From contig NZ_CP042171.1 of the NCBI RefSeq assembly GCF_005938645.2, forward strand, positions 1,178,001-1,242,000: a DNA stretch of 64,000 bases, read 5' to 3'. Within the stretch, counting starts at the first letter, position 1, and every line of letters begins with the position of its first letter. The translations under genes and the position numbers were made by a program. A model generated the notes under the pieces. It was not told the DNA's origin. It was given only the letters and a program-made list of their open reading frames with translations, and ran no database searches. The DNA is from Pedobacter sp. KBS0701. Its GTDB lineage: Bacteria; Bacteroidota; Bacteroidia; Sphingobacteriales; Sphingobacteriaceae. Positions 38,385 to 47,689 of this stretch are shown piece by piece.

Positions 38385-41300
38385 ATGAAAAAAAGATTTA
38401 CCCGATTATTCGGTTGTATCTCTATGCTATTGATTATTGCTTTTGTACTGCCTTTAAAGGCACAGCAAACGGGGAATAGAATAACATTAGAAGCTGCATT
38501 AAATACCATTTCTAAGAAGTATAACACCAAGTTTGCTTACGAACATGATATTGTTCAGGGAAAAACCACATCTGCTGAAAGTGTAAAGGCGAAAAATTTA
38601 GATGAAGCACTTAAACAGGTGTTATACCCAAATAATTTATTGTTTTTATACGTGAGTGATGGAAATTATACCATTGTTACCCGTGATGAACGTCTTTTTA
38701 CTCCGAAAAAAGTTCCTGCCGGGCAATCAGTACCAGAAAATAACGAGATCTACATTTCCGGAAAAGTTGTAGATGAAACTGGTAATACATTACCAGGCGC
38801 ATCAATTAAAGGCAACACATCTAATGCGGTAATCGCTACCGATGCAAGCGGGAGGTTCAGTATGCGGGTTCCGTCTGGAAGTACAATGCTTGGCTTTTCT
38901 TATATCGGCTATGAAAATTACAGTTACCCCATTGCGGGTTCGCAAAGTAACCTAAACATTGTTTTGAAAGTTTCTACAGGCAATCAACTGAGCGAAGTCA
39001 ATGTAATTTCTACAGGTTTACAAAAGATATCAAAAGAAAGAAGTACGGGTTCAGCGGAATTGATTACGGCCGTACAATTGGAAAAAGTTCCGGTTCCGAA
39101 TTTATTATACCGTATGGAATCAATGGTGCCTGGGGTTAAAATTAACATCAATGCTGGTGATAATAGTTTTCTATATAGTAACACACGCAAGTCGATAAAT
39201 GGAGGCTCGCGTACCCGGGGTGCTACAGATTACAGCTTTTTTGTAAGGGGAAAGAGCACCATATCATCTGAAACAGAATCGTTGCCATTAATTGTTGTTG
39301 ATGGTGCAATTACCGAAAATGATATTTCTGCGATTAATCCTAATGATGTAGCTTCTGTAACTTTCTTAAAAGATGCAGCTGCGGCCTCTATTTGGGGAAC
39401 AAGAGCCGCTAACGGTGTGATGGTTATTACTACAAAAACTGGTAAAATCGGGCAAACGCCGGTAATCAGTTTCTCACTAAATGCATCAGTTTCAAATCAT
39501 CCAAATTTGGGCTATTTAAGAACAATGAATGCGGCCCAGGCCATTGCTTATGAGCAGGAATTAGTGGCTAAAAATGTAATTGTTGCGCCACTTAGTACAA
39601 CTGCTTACAGTACAAACGTAGCTGATGTAAGCGATTTGACCTTCAAACTCAGGGCAGGCACAATTACGCAGGCAGCATATAATAGTATGATTGAACAATA
39701 TGCTACAAGAGATAGCAGGGATCAGATTGAACAATATTTGTTAAAACCTGCAACATCTCAAAACTATAACTTTTCAATAAGTGGGGGTAATAATTTCTCC
39801 AGTTATTTCTATTCGGCATCTTATTCAAAGGAAAATCCTTATGCAACAGGCAATAGCGGCGACCGCCTTACGGTTACTTTAAACAATACATTTAAGTTAT
39901 TTAAAACTGCCACCTTAACTACAAATCTAAAAGGGTCCTTTTTAAATTATAAAAATAACGGCGTTAGCTTAAGCAGTCTTTTTAATCCAAGCCTGGCAAC
40001 ATTTATGCCGTACAATCAAATTGTTGATAGTAACGGCAACCGTGTTTCTTACTCAAAAAAATATTATACGGGCTGGCTGAACACCTTATACCCAAGTGGC
40101 TTTCTAAATTGGGGTTACAATGCGCTGGATGAAATTGATAATGCTGATAATAGTCAGAGAGACAATAACTACTCTGCAAACTTCAATCTCAATGTACCTA
40201 TTGTTAAGGGCCTTTCAGCCAATGCCTTTTTTAATACCGAGCGTAGCTTTACCACAAGTAGAAATTTTTATAACGATAATACCTATTACTATCGCGATTT
40301 TTTAAATGGCTTTACTCCAATACCTACATCTGGCAAAGCGATTAATAGCTTGGGTTTATCTGGTGGAAGCGGGATTTACAATACAGGCAATGGAACTACG
40401 AATAATTACACACTTAGGGGGCAATTAAATTACGATACAACATTAGGTGCTGATCATCAGATCAATGCAATTGCTGGTTCAGAAATCAGACAAACACAGC
40501 AGGGTGAAAGTTTGTCTACGCTGTATGGCTATAATATGGGAACCGGTATTTCGCGTCCGGTAAATTTCTTTACACCGTATACAAATATTTTCGGTTTTAC
40601 GAATAATTTGGGGGGCAATCCAAGTCAGCAGGATAAAACCCGAAGATACTTATCTTATTATAGTAACGGGGCATACACTTATAAATCTAAGTATACGGTT
40701 TCTGCAAGTGTAAGATATGATGATTACAATAACTTTGGAGTTGATCGTAAATTCAGAGCAACTCCGCTCTATTCGTTTGGAGGAAAATGGGATGCTGCAA
40801 GGGAATCATTTTTGAGGGATGTGAAATGGATTTCTAACTTCAGTCTGAGGGCAACTTATGGGGTGAATGGTAATATTTCGACTTCTATTTATCCATTTAC
40901 AAATATTGCTTTGGGTGGGGTTGATAATACTACTGGTTTAAGTATTTCAAGTATCATCGCTCCGGCAAACCCTGAATTGCGCTGGGAAAAAACTTATGTT
41001 ACTAATTTAGGCTTGGATTTCGGTTTTCTACAAAACAGAATTAACGGATCGGTTGAGGTTTACCGCAAGCATGGTACTGACTTGTTTTACAATTTTCCAA
41101 TCAGCGGAACTTATGGTGTAATCAATTTAATACGTAATACCAGTGAATTAAACGGAAGAGGGGTTGACTTATCTCTTGGAGGTGTTTTTTATACGGCTAA
41201 AAATTGGGATATTAACGGAAGGTTGACCTACGCCTACAATACCAATGATGTGAAGGATACCCGATTTATACCTACATCGTCATTTTATTCAAATCCAGCT

Positions 41301-41975
41301 TACAGTACATTAATTGCAGGTTACCCAACAGATAAGCTTTTAGTTTATCGTAATGCAGGTTTAGATGCGACGGGTATGACTTTAATTTACGATCAAAACG
41401 GAAATAAAATTGCACCAAATGTAAACTTAAACTCAATTGATGCCCTGATTTATGCCGGTAGATCGACAGCACCCCATTTTGGTAGTTATACACAATCTAT
41501 CCGTTACAAAGATTTCACTTTAATGGCTGTTGCAACCTATCAATTCGGAAATGTGTTCTTAAAACCTACAATCAGTTCATACCCTTCATCACGAGCGGGC
41601 GTAGTGTATGATTTAAGTGAAGATGTTGCCAAACGATGGCAAAAAGCCGGGGATGAACAATTTACTTCAGTTCCTAGTGTTGCCGGTACCTTTGCAACAG
41701 TTAGTTTAACGCGCTACCAGCAATCAGATATTAATGTTTTAAAAGGAGATTATATTCGTTTAAGGGAGCTTTCACTATCTTACAAGATACCTGTTGAGCG
41801 TATATCCAAAATGGTTAAGGGGGCAAATTTTGCATTTTCAGCTCGTAATATAGGCTTATTGTGGACGGCTAATAAGGAAGGAATAGATCCTGATTTTACC
41901 AGCGGATTAAGCTCCTCATCATTGGGTTTACCAGCAACAGTTTCTTATAATTTTTCACTTAATGTTAACTTCTAA
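38385..41975 (+). CDS. SusC/RagA-type TonB-dependent receptor with STN signalling domain
   Basis: 1196 residues. Signal peptide to about LKAQQ; STN (secretin/TonB N-terminal) domain about 27-105 (ITLEAALNTISKKYNTKFAY); carboxypeptidase-D-like beta domain about 125-200 (ISGKVVDETGNTLPGASIKG); plug domain (LPLIVVDGAITENDISAINP, then FLKDAAAASIWGTRAANGVM); then a 22-strand barrel ending NFSLNVNF with the terminal Phe used for outer-membrane assembly. The STN domain is what lets the receptor signal to FecR. It imports a carbohydrate or peptide that its SusD partner binds; the substrate is not inferable. Confidence 0.95.
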   Translation: MKKRFTRLFGCISMLLIIAFVLPLKAQQTGNRITLEAALNTISKKYNTKFAYEHDIVQGKTTSAESVKAKNLDEALKQVLYPNNLLFLYVSDGNYTIVTRDERLFTPKKVPAGQSVPENNEIYISGKVVDETGNTLPGASIKGNTSNAVIATDASGRFSMRVPSGSTMLGFSYIGYENYSYPIAGSQSNLNIVLKVSTGNQLSEVNVISTGLQKISKERSTGSAELITAVQLEKVPVPNLLYRMESMVPGVKININAGDNSFLYSNTRKSINGGSRTRGATDYSFFVRGKSTISSETESLPLIVVDGAITENDISAINPNDVASVTFLKDAAAASIWGTRAANGVMVITTKTGKIGQTPVISFSLNASVSNHPNLGYLRTMNAAQAIAYEQELVAKNVIVAPLSTTAYSTNVADVSDLTFKLRAGTITQAAYNSMIEQYATRDSRDQIEQYLLKPATSQNYNFSISGGNNFSSYFYSASYSKENPYATGNSGDRLTVTLNNTFKLFKTATLTTNLKGSFLNYKNNGVSLSSLFNPSLATFMPYNQIVDSNGNRVSYSKKYYTGWLNTLYPSGFLNWGYNALDEIDNADNSQRDNNYSANFNLNVPIVKGLSANAFFNTERSFTTSRNFYNDNTYYYRDFLNGFTPIPTSGKAINSLGLSGGSGIYNTGNGTTNNYTLRGQLNYDTTLGADHQINAIAGSEIRQTQQGESLSTLYGYNMGTGISRPVNFFTPYTNIFGFTNNLGGNPSQQDKTRRYLSYYSNGAYTYKSKYTVSASVRYDDYNNFGVDRKFRATPLYSFGGKWDAARESFLRDVKWISNFSLRATYGVNGNISTSIYPFTNIALGGVDNTTGLSISSIIAPANPELRWEKTYVTNLGLDFGFLQNRINGSVEVYRKHGTDLFYNFPISGTYGVINLIRNTSELNGRGVDLSLGGVFYTAKNWDINGRLTYAYNTNDVKDTRFIPTSSFYSNPAYSTLIAGYPTDKLLVYRNAGLDATGMTLIYDQNGNKIAPNVNLNSIDALIYAGRSTAPHFGSYTQSIRYKDFTLMAVATYQFGNVFLKPTISSYPSSRAGVVYDLSEDVAKRWQKAGDEQFTSVPSVAGTFATVSLTRYQQSDINVLKGDYIRLRELSLSYKIPVERISKMVKGANFAFSARNIGLLWTANKEGIDPDFTSGLSSSSLGLPATVSYNFSLNVNF

Positions 41976-41986
41976 CCGAAACCAAA

Positions 41987-43384
41987 ATGAAACCATTATA
42001 TAAGCTATTTATTGTTTTTATTGGCGCTACGCTCATCACCGGATGCAAAAAATATGTCGATATTAAGACTCAAGGGAGCCTAGTTCCAAATCAGGCAATC
42101 AATTATCGCTACCTGTTAAACGGAACGAGTAATTTTGAATCTAATCCAAACCTGGCTGATCTTGCATCTGATGACATCAATATTGTTGATGCAGCCCAAA
42201 TCAACTCCCTTTCTGGAAGTTTATTCTATGCTTATTATATTAATTCTTACACCTGGAAACCTGTTATTTACACGTTGGGTACATTATATGAGCAAGACGA
42301 TAACTGGAACCGAATGTACAATAACATTTTATATTGCAATACCATTATTTCGGAGTTACCGGCGGCAACAGGGACTGACGCAGAAAAAGCGGAAATGACA
42401 GCCGAGGCGAAAGTACATCGTGCCGATGCCTATCTGGCATTAGTTAATACCTATGCCAAACCTTATAATAGCGCAACAGCAGCAACAGATTTAGGTGTGC
42501 CGCTAATCCTTACACAAACGGTTAGCCAAAATTTAAACCGCGCTTCCGTCCAGGCGGTTTATAACCAAATTATCGTCGACTTAACCAGTGCTATTCCTGC
42601 ACTGCCAACGGCTCAGTCATATAATACTCTGCCATCAAAAGTAAGTGCTTATGGTGAGTTGGCCCGTTGTTATTTGTATATGAACGATTATTCAAACGCA
42701 AATCGTTATGCAGATTTAGCTTTGTCGTTACGCAATACTTTGAATGATTTAGGTGCATTAACCAGTGTGAGCAGTGCCAATTACCCCCGCCGCATTGTTG
42801 ATCCGGAGATTTTATTATCTAAAACAGCTTTTGGTAATCCCTTTAGCTTTTCGCCAACAGCTTTAAGATTAAGTGATGATCTGTTAGCGGTATTAGGCAC
42901 AACAGATCAACGATATGCTTTATTTACCGTTCCTGCATCAACTATATCATCAACTTATACAGGCCGCTATGGCTATAGAGAAGCCAGGATTGGGGAGGTT
43001 CGGAATGTTGGACCCAATGTGCCTGAAATGATGTTGATCAAAGCGGAATACTATGCAAGAAATAACGACGCCACCAATGCTATGCTTTGGGTGAATAACT
43101 TAAGGGTTAAGCGTTTTAAGCCGGCTGATTATGTTTTACTTACCGCAACATCTGCGGCTGATGCTTTGAACAAAGTGATTGATGAACGCAGACGCGAGTT
43201 TTTCTGCCGTATGTTACGCTGGTGGGATATGCGCCGTTTAAAAAGTGAAACTGCTTTCCAAAAAACTTATACCCGCACAGTAAATGGTACTACCTATACT
43301 TTGGCACCAAACAGCAATCGTTATGTCTTTCCGATAGCCGAATACCTGACCAATTTAAATCCTGAATTGGAGAAAAATCCATAA
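41987..43384 (+). CDS. SusD/RagB-type surface lipoprotein
   Basis: 465 residues. Lipobox LITGC (Cys at about 20) followed by KKYVD, the typical outer-membrane-export signature. The TPR-like helical regions of SusD are visible (AKVHRADAYLALVNTYAKPY, YGELARCYLYMNDYSNANRY), as is the C-terminal signature VIDERRREFFCRMLRWWDMRRL. It caps the SusC channel 11 nt upstream and binds the substrate on the cell surface. Length is at the short end for the family. Confidence 0.94.
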   Translation: MKPLYKLFIVFIGATLITGCKKYVDIKTQGSLVPNQAINYRYLLNGTSNFESNPNLADLASDDINIVDAAQINSLSGSLFYAYYINSYTWKPVIYTLGTLYEQDDNWNRMYNNILYCNTIISELPAATGTDAEKAEMTAEAKVHRADAYLALVNTYAKPYNSATAATDLGVPLILTQTVSQNLNRASVQAVYNQIIVDLTSAIPALPTAQSYNTLPSKVSAYGELARCYLYMNDYSNANRYADLALSLRNTLNDLGALTSVSSANYPRRIVDPEILLSKTAFGNPFSFSPTALRLSDDLLAVLGTTDQRYALFTVPASTISSTYTGRYGYREARIGEVRNVGPNVPEMMLIKAEYYARNNDATNAMLWVNNLRVKRFKPADYVLLTATSAADALNKVIDERRREFFCRMLRWWDMRRLKSETAFQKTYTRTVNGTTYTLAPNSNRYVFPIAEYLTNLNPELEKNP

Positions 43385-43443
43385 ACACAACACACCATAA
43401 TAAATTACTGCCGGGTGAAAGCCTGGCAGTAGATCAAACGCAG

Positions 43444-45441
43444 ATGAAAAAACAAATAAAATCCCTTGTTGTGCTAAGTGTGGTCTTCCTTTTTTTTAAT
43501 ACCACCTCAGCCCAAACAAAACCTAATTTTAGATCAGTTCCTGAAATTGTGAACAATGGCGACACGATTAAAGTTGAATATGATGCAAGTAAAACCTTGT
43601 TAAAAGGTCGTAAAGCTGTTTCGGCAGTAATGTATAGTTATCAGGATTATAAATGGTACGCCAAAGATATTACGTTGACCGGCTTTGAAAATAATTGGAG
43701 TGTTTCCATAATCGTTCCAAAAGATTGTGGTTTGCTGGCCTTTAAATTTAAGTCGGATACGCTTGTAGATAACAATCGCGATCAGGGATATTTTCTGATG
43801 ATGCATGATAAGAAAAGGAAAGGTTTGATGGCGAAAGGAGCATACGCTGGCTGGGGATTGTCGCGATCGCCAAAATATGGAATGGATATACCAAATTATA
43901 TAAAATTTAAAGGCATTTCTGACTCGGCGACCTACCATTGGTTAAACCAGGAAATTTCATATAATCAAGAATCGAAATCAGTTTTGGTTTATCCATACGC
44001 GCTCGCTGCTAAAGCAACATTTAAAGATGATGCATTTCCCAGGTTACAACGGGTTTTAGCTTATCTGAAACGAGCTGAAGCAACAGAGAGCGATTTACTA
44101 AATGCCAGAAAGATTTTGTCGGGAATACTTCAGGATAAAACAACAGCCGATTCGGTTGATAAAGCACTGATGCAGAAATTTCCCAACGGCAGTTTAGCAA
44201 GATTAGCAGCTTTTAAAGCCATACCCAGAGGCAACGATATGAATGTAATGCTGGCTGGGTTTAAAAAGTTTTTAGCTGATTTTCCAGAGACCGGAACAAA
44301 TAAAACATTTAATGAAGAGAATCGGATCAATTACGATGTCATTAAACAAAACATTATTATTTTTAGTAGCTACGTTGAAAAAAATTATGCTGACCTGGAT
44401 AAATATTTAAATGGACTTTCTTTTGGAATGGTTAACTTTCTCTACTATAAAATTGTAGATATTCCATTGAAAAGAAAAGAAGTAGATGAAAAAACCTTAC
44501 TTCAAATTTCGGAAAAGCTAGTGAAGAGACTGGAGTTTATCAGATCAGATAAGCCAGAAGAATATGGTTATTTATCTAATAAAGAATGGGTCGGAATGGT
44601 CAATAACGCATTGGCAACGCAAATTTCTACTGATCACATTCATCTTTTAAATCGTGCAGGAAAATACCCGGTTGCTTTAAAGTATGCCGGTATTGCACAA
44701 CCCATTTTAGGCTATAAGAGCGCCGCATTTAATAATGAACTTTCCATAACACTAAATCATTTAAAAGAAAATAAAAGGCTCGCAGTGTTATTGGAAAGAA
44801 GCATTTATGAAAATCAGGCGAGTACAGAAATGATTGCTTTGTTGAAGTCTTCATATATAAAAGCCAAAGGTAGTGAATTGGGATTTGACACTTATCTTGA
44901 AGGTCTTAAAAACTCTACTGGAAGCAAAAAAATGCAGGCTGAAATATTAAGGCATAAAATTGAGGCGCCCATGGTAGATTTCGCCATGCAGGATTTGAAA
45001 GGAAAAATTGTGAAATTAAGTGATTTAAAAGGTAAAACCGTGGTGATGGATTTCTGGGCAACCTGGTGTATTCCCTGCAAAGCGTCTTTTCCGGGAATGA
45101 AGCTTGCCGTTGATAGATATGCCAAAGACCCTAATGTGGTTTTCTATTTTGTAGATACTGAAGAAAGGGGCGACAGCTATAAAAAGGAAGTTTCTGATTA
45201 TATTAAGTCAAATAATTACCCTTTCAATGTATTGTTCGATAATATGGCAGCAGATGGTAAAGCTACCGGCGAGGTTTTGGACAGATATTGTAAAGCATTT
45301 AAAATCTCAGGTATTCCACAGAAGCTTGTTATTGATCAAAATGGTATTATTAGATTTCAGTCAACTGGCTTCAATGGAAGCGCAACGCAACTGGCTGATG
45401 AAATTTCAATGATGGTAGATAGCACAAAAGCAATCAAATGA
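43444..45441 (+). CDS. Large TlpA/AhpC-type thioredoxin-domain protein
   Basis: 665 residues. Signal peptide to about TSAQ. An N-terminal beta domain (about 25-140) and a long helical, TPR-like middle (about 190-500) precede a thioredoxin domain (about 510-660). The active site is C542-I-P-C545 in FWATWCIPCK and the cis-Pro loop is SGIPQKLVIDQNG. Such long TlpA proteins are typical last members of FecR/SusCD operons in Sphingobacteriaceae. It probably acts as a periplasmic thiol-disulfide reductase. Its stop overlaps the next start (ATGA). Confidence 0.88.
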   Translation: MKKQIKSLVVLSVVFLFFNTTSAQTKPNFRSVPEIVNNGDTIKVEYDASKTLLKGRKAVSAVMYSYQDYKWYAKDITLTGFENNWSVSIIVPKDCGLLAFKFKSDTLVDNNRDQGYFLMMHDKKRKGLMAKGAYAGWGLSRSPKYGMDIPNYIKFKGISDSATYHWLNQEISYNQESKSVLVYPYALAAKATFKDDAFPRLQRVLAYLKRAEATESDLLNARKILSGILQDKTTADSVDKALMQKFPNGSLARLAAFKAIPRGNDMNVMLAGFKKFLADFPETGTNKTFNEENRINYDVIKQNIIIFSSYVEKNYADLDKYLNGLSFGMVNFLYYKIVDIPLKRKEVDEKTLLQISEKLVKRLEFIRSDKPEEYGYLSNKEWVGMVNNALATQISTDHIHLLNRAGKYPVALKYAGIAQPILGYKSAAFNNELSITLNHLKENKRLAVLLERSIYENQASTEMIALLKSSYIKAKGSELGFDTYLEGLKNSTGSKKMQAEILRHKIEAPMVDFAMQDLKGKIVKLSDLKGKTVVMDFWATWCIPCKASFPGMKLAVDRYAKDPNVVFYFVDTEERGDSYKKEVSDYIKSNNYPFNVLFDNMAADGKATGEVLDRYCKAFKISGIPQKLVIDQNGIIRFQSTGFNGSATQLADEISMMVDSTKAIK

Positions 45442-46517
45442 TAAGCAAACTAATTTTTGGCTTTGCCCTGCTTTGTAATATGGTTTCGTTTGCGCAAACA
45501 ACAAAAATTGTTTGCGACAGCGTAACATTTAAAAGTACAGATGGAAAAATTACTTTCGGAGGCACATTTAGTAAACCTGAAGGAAAAAAATCTTTCCCTA
45601 CAGTTGTGATTGTTTCTGGAACCGGAAAGCAGGATCGGGACGGTACCATGGCGGGGCATAAAATTTTTCTGGAAATTGCCAGCTATCTTAATAAAAATGG
45701 CATTGCAGTTCTTAGAACCGACGACCGCGGAACAGGCAAAACTAACGGCACCTATGAAACTGCAACTACAAAAGATTTTGCCGACGATGCATTAGCTGCC
45801 ATTACCTATCTGCACACCAGAACGGATATCAATCGTGCGAAGATTGGTTTAATGGGGCATAGTGAAGGTGGAGCGGTAATATCGCTTGCAGCTGCGAGGA
45901 GCAAAGAGGTAAAGTTTCTCATCAGTCTGGCCGGATTGGCCATGGGCGGGTTTGATGCCCAGATCAAACAGAACGAAGACCTGGTTGCCCACTCGGCCTT
46001 GCCCGACTATGATAAAAAACGTTCGAATGATATCAATCGCATCATGTTTGAAACTGCATTAAGATATGCGAATTCTGATAGTATGGAAGTGAAGTTAAAT
46101 GACGCTTACAAACGTTGGAAGTTAAAGGATGATATTTATTTCAAAACTTTAAATATACAGTTCGATCATTTCCGATTCCCGGTATATAGTTTTATTAACA
46201 ACTCAACAGGGCCCTGGTACCGCTATTTTATTCAGTATGATGCCAAAAGAACCATAGCTAAAATTAAAGTGCCTATTCTGGCTTTAAACGGCGATAAGGA
46301 TTTGATGGTAGCCGCGGATGAGAATTTGTCTAACTGGAAAAATTATTCTTTAACGGGAGGAAATAAGAAAGTAACCACAATGAAGTTGCCTGGTTTAAAT
46401 CATTTGTTTTTAGCCTGTGTAACGTGTGATAATGCCGAAATTTCAAAAATTAAAACTGGTTTTTCTGAGGATGCATTGTTGATCATCAAAAATTGGATAA
46501 AAAAAACGATTCAGTAA
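45438..46517 (+). CDS. Secreted alpha/beta hydrolase
   Basis: 359 residues; signal peptide to about SFAQ. The nucleophile elbow GHS142EGG is intact. LRTDDRGTGKTNG is the characteristic strand-turn before it. The catalytic Asp is likely in ALNGDKDLMVAADEN and the His in LPGLNHLFLAC. Family members are esterases/peptidases or acyl hydrolases of the periplasm. Start overlaps the TlpA stop by four bases, so it is in the sigma/FecR/SusCD operon. Substrate unknown. Confidence 0.9.
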   Translation: MISKLIFGFALLCNMVSFAQTTKIVCDSVTFKSTDGKITFGGTFSKPEGKKSFPTVVIVSGTGKQDRDGTMAGHKIFLEIASYLNKNGIAVLRTDDRGTGKTNGTYETATTKDFADDALAAITYLHTRTDINRAKIGLMGHSEGGAVISLAAARSKEVKFLISLAGLAMGGFDAQIKQNEDLVAHSALPDYDKKRSNDINRIMFETALRYANSDSMEVKLNDAYKRWKLKDDIYFKTLNIQFDHFRFPVYSFINNSTGPWYRYFIQYDAKRTIAKIKVPILALNGDKDLMVAADENLSNWKNYSLTGGNKKVTTMKLPGLNHLFLACVTCDNAEISKIKTGFSEDALLIIKNWIKKTIQ

Positions 46518-46560
46518 TTCAGGTAATATTAAGATTAGTATAGTTAATGATTAGATCAAT

Positions 46561-46590
46561 GGCCAGGATGGATATTCTGGCCTTAGTTTT
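46561..46590 (+). terminator. Probable terminator of the first SusCD operon
   Basis: GGCCAG (46561-46566) pairs with CTGGCC (46577-46582), followed by TTAGTTTT. It lies 44 nt after the hydrolase stop. The T-run is interrupted, so strength is uncertain. Confidence 0.55.
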
Positions 46591-46891
46591 GAAAGCGTTA
46601 ACGAAATTATAATCATTATCCGGTCGGATAATTGGAATGTAGGGAATATTATGATCCGGATCAAATGATTAAGTTCAAAAAAATTGTCTTCTCAAATCCT
46701 GACTATCTATTCAAGATTTACTGAACAAATCACTTTGTTTTTCCTTCAAAAAGATCGGTAGTAACAAGTACTAAAACGAAAAGATTGGCCTAGTAACTTT
46801 TCAAAAACATATTCGCTTGGAAATGATATGAACCTCAATTCTGTTATTAATATTCCTCTAAAAGGCTACTACAGACATTTTCGTTCATAGC

Positions 46892-47150
46892 CGTCATCCC
46901 GAGACCTGTAGCGCAGCTGAAAGCTACGAAGTAAACCAAGCCCTAATGCGGGCTCATCAAGGTAATTTATTTCTGGAGCTTAATAGCAGGAAACATGAGG
47001 CCGTATCAAAAGTAAAATCTAGCAGTTGCGGCCGGAATTTAATTTTGCTCTGGGTCATTCTCGCGCAGATGGACCACGCGGTGTTCAGCGACGCTAATCT
47101 TAAATTGCTTTGCAATCGCATTAGAATTCTCAATTAAATTGGGGATGACG
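46892..47150. repeat. 259-bp MITE-like element
   Basis: Bounded by CGTCATCCC at 46892-46900 and its exact complement GGGATGACG at 47142-47150. No transposase or gene is inside. The outward CGTCATCCC ends are similar in style to other intergenic repeats of this phylum. Confidence 0.5.
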
Positions 47151-47254
47151 ATGTATCAAAATATAATTGTTTAGCGGAGCCAGCTTAAATCTTTTTGATA
47201 AAGCCTTAAGGCAATCGCGCTAACTTAACGGCTTAAAATCAGTCAGTATGAATA

Positions 47255-47275
47255 AACATTAACCGAACTCAGGTT
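47255..47275. repeat. Short repeat CATTAAyCGAACTCAGG, copy B
   Basis: Matches 18217-18237 at 20 of 21 positions; same orientation, also in a gene-free spacer. Confidence 0.5.
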
Positions 47276-47689
47276 AATAACTTTTCAATGGCATTCTTCC
47301 TTGCAGTTGGCCTAATTAAAGAGATGTTAACCCAATATCTCCGTTAACTGGTTTTTGAATTGTCACCAAATCAACTTTGTCAAAGTGGAGAAAAGCAAAT
47401 TTTAAATAAAAAATCGTTTATAATCATAGCTTGAGAGGCGGTATATGTTCATTTGTTGAACATTTGTCTTGTAATATTATTCAATTGTCGAAGCTTAGAC
47501 GGATGTGTGTTTCTACTTTTGAGGCAATAAAAGACAAGAAAAAATGCGACCGTCGGTATTTGCTTTCTTGCTCTCTAAATAACCAAATAGTTCGTCTGCC
47601 AAGTATGTAGTTGATATTAGCCCAAAATTTATAGTCTGGATTTGGATGGCGTATGAACAACCTGGTAGTTGATTTAAAACCAATTAATA

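Larger units (their letters stand above)
46591..47689. other. Long gene-free spacer between the two SusCD loci
   Basis: About 1.1 kb. It holds a hairpin ATTATCC-GGTC-GGATAAT near 46615, an element with short terminal inverted repeats (46892-47150) and a short repeat at 47255-47275, each listed separately. It presumably also holds the promoter of the SusC gene at 47690. Open frames in it are not protein-like. Confidence 0.5.

Noticed and set aside
46946..47137. 63-codon frame in the spacer
   Set aside because: Lies within the MITE-like element, with no start signal or protein-like composition.
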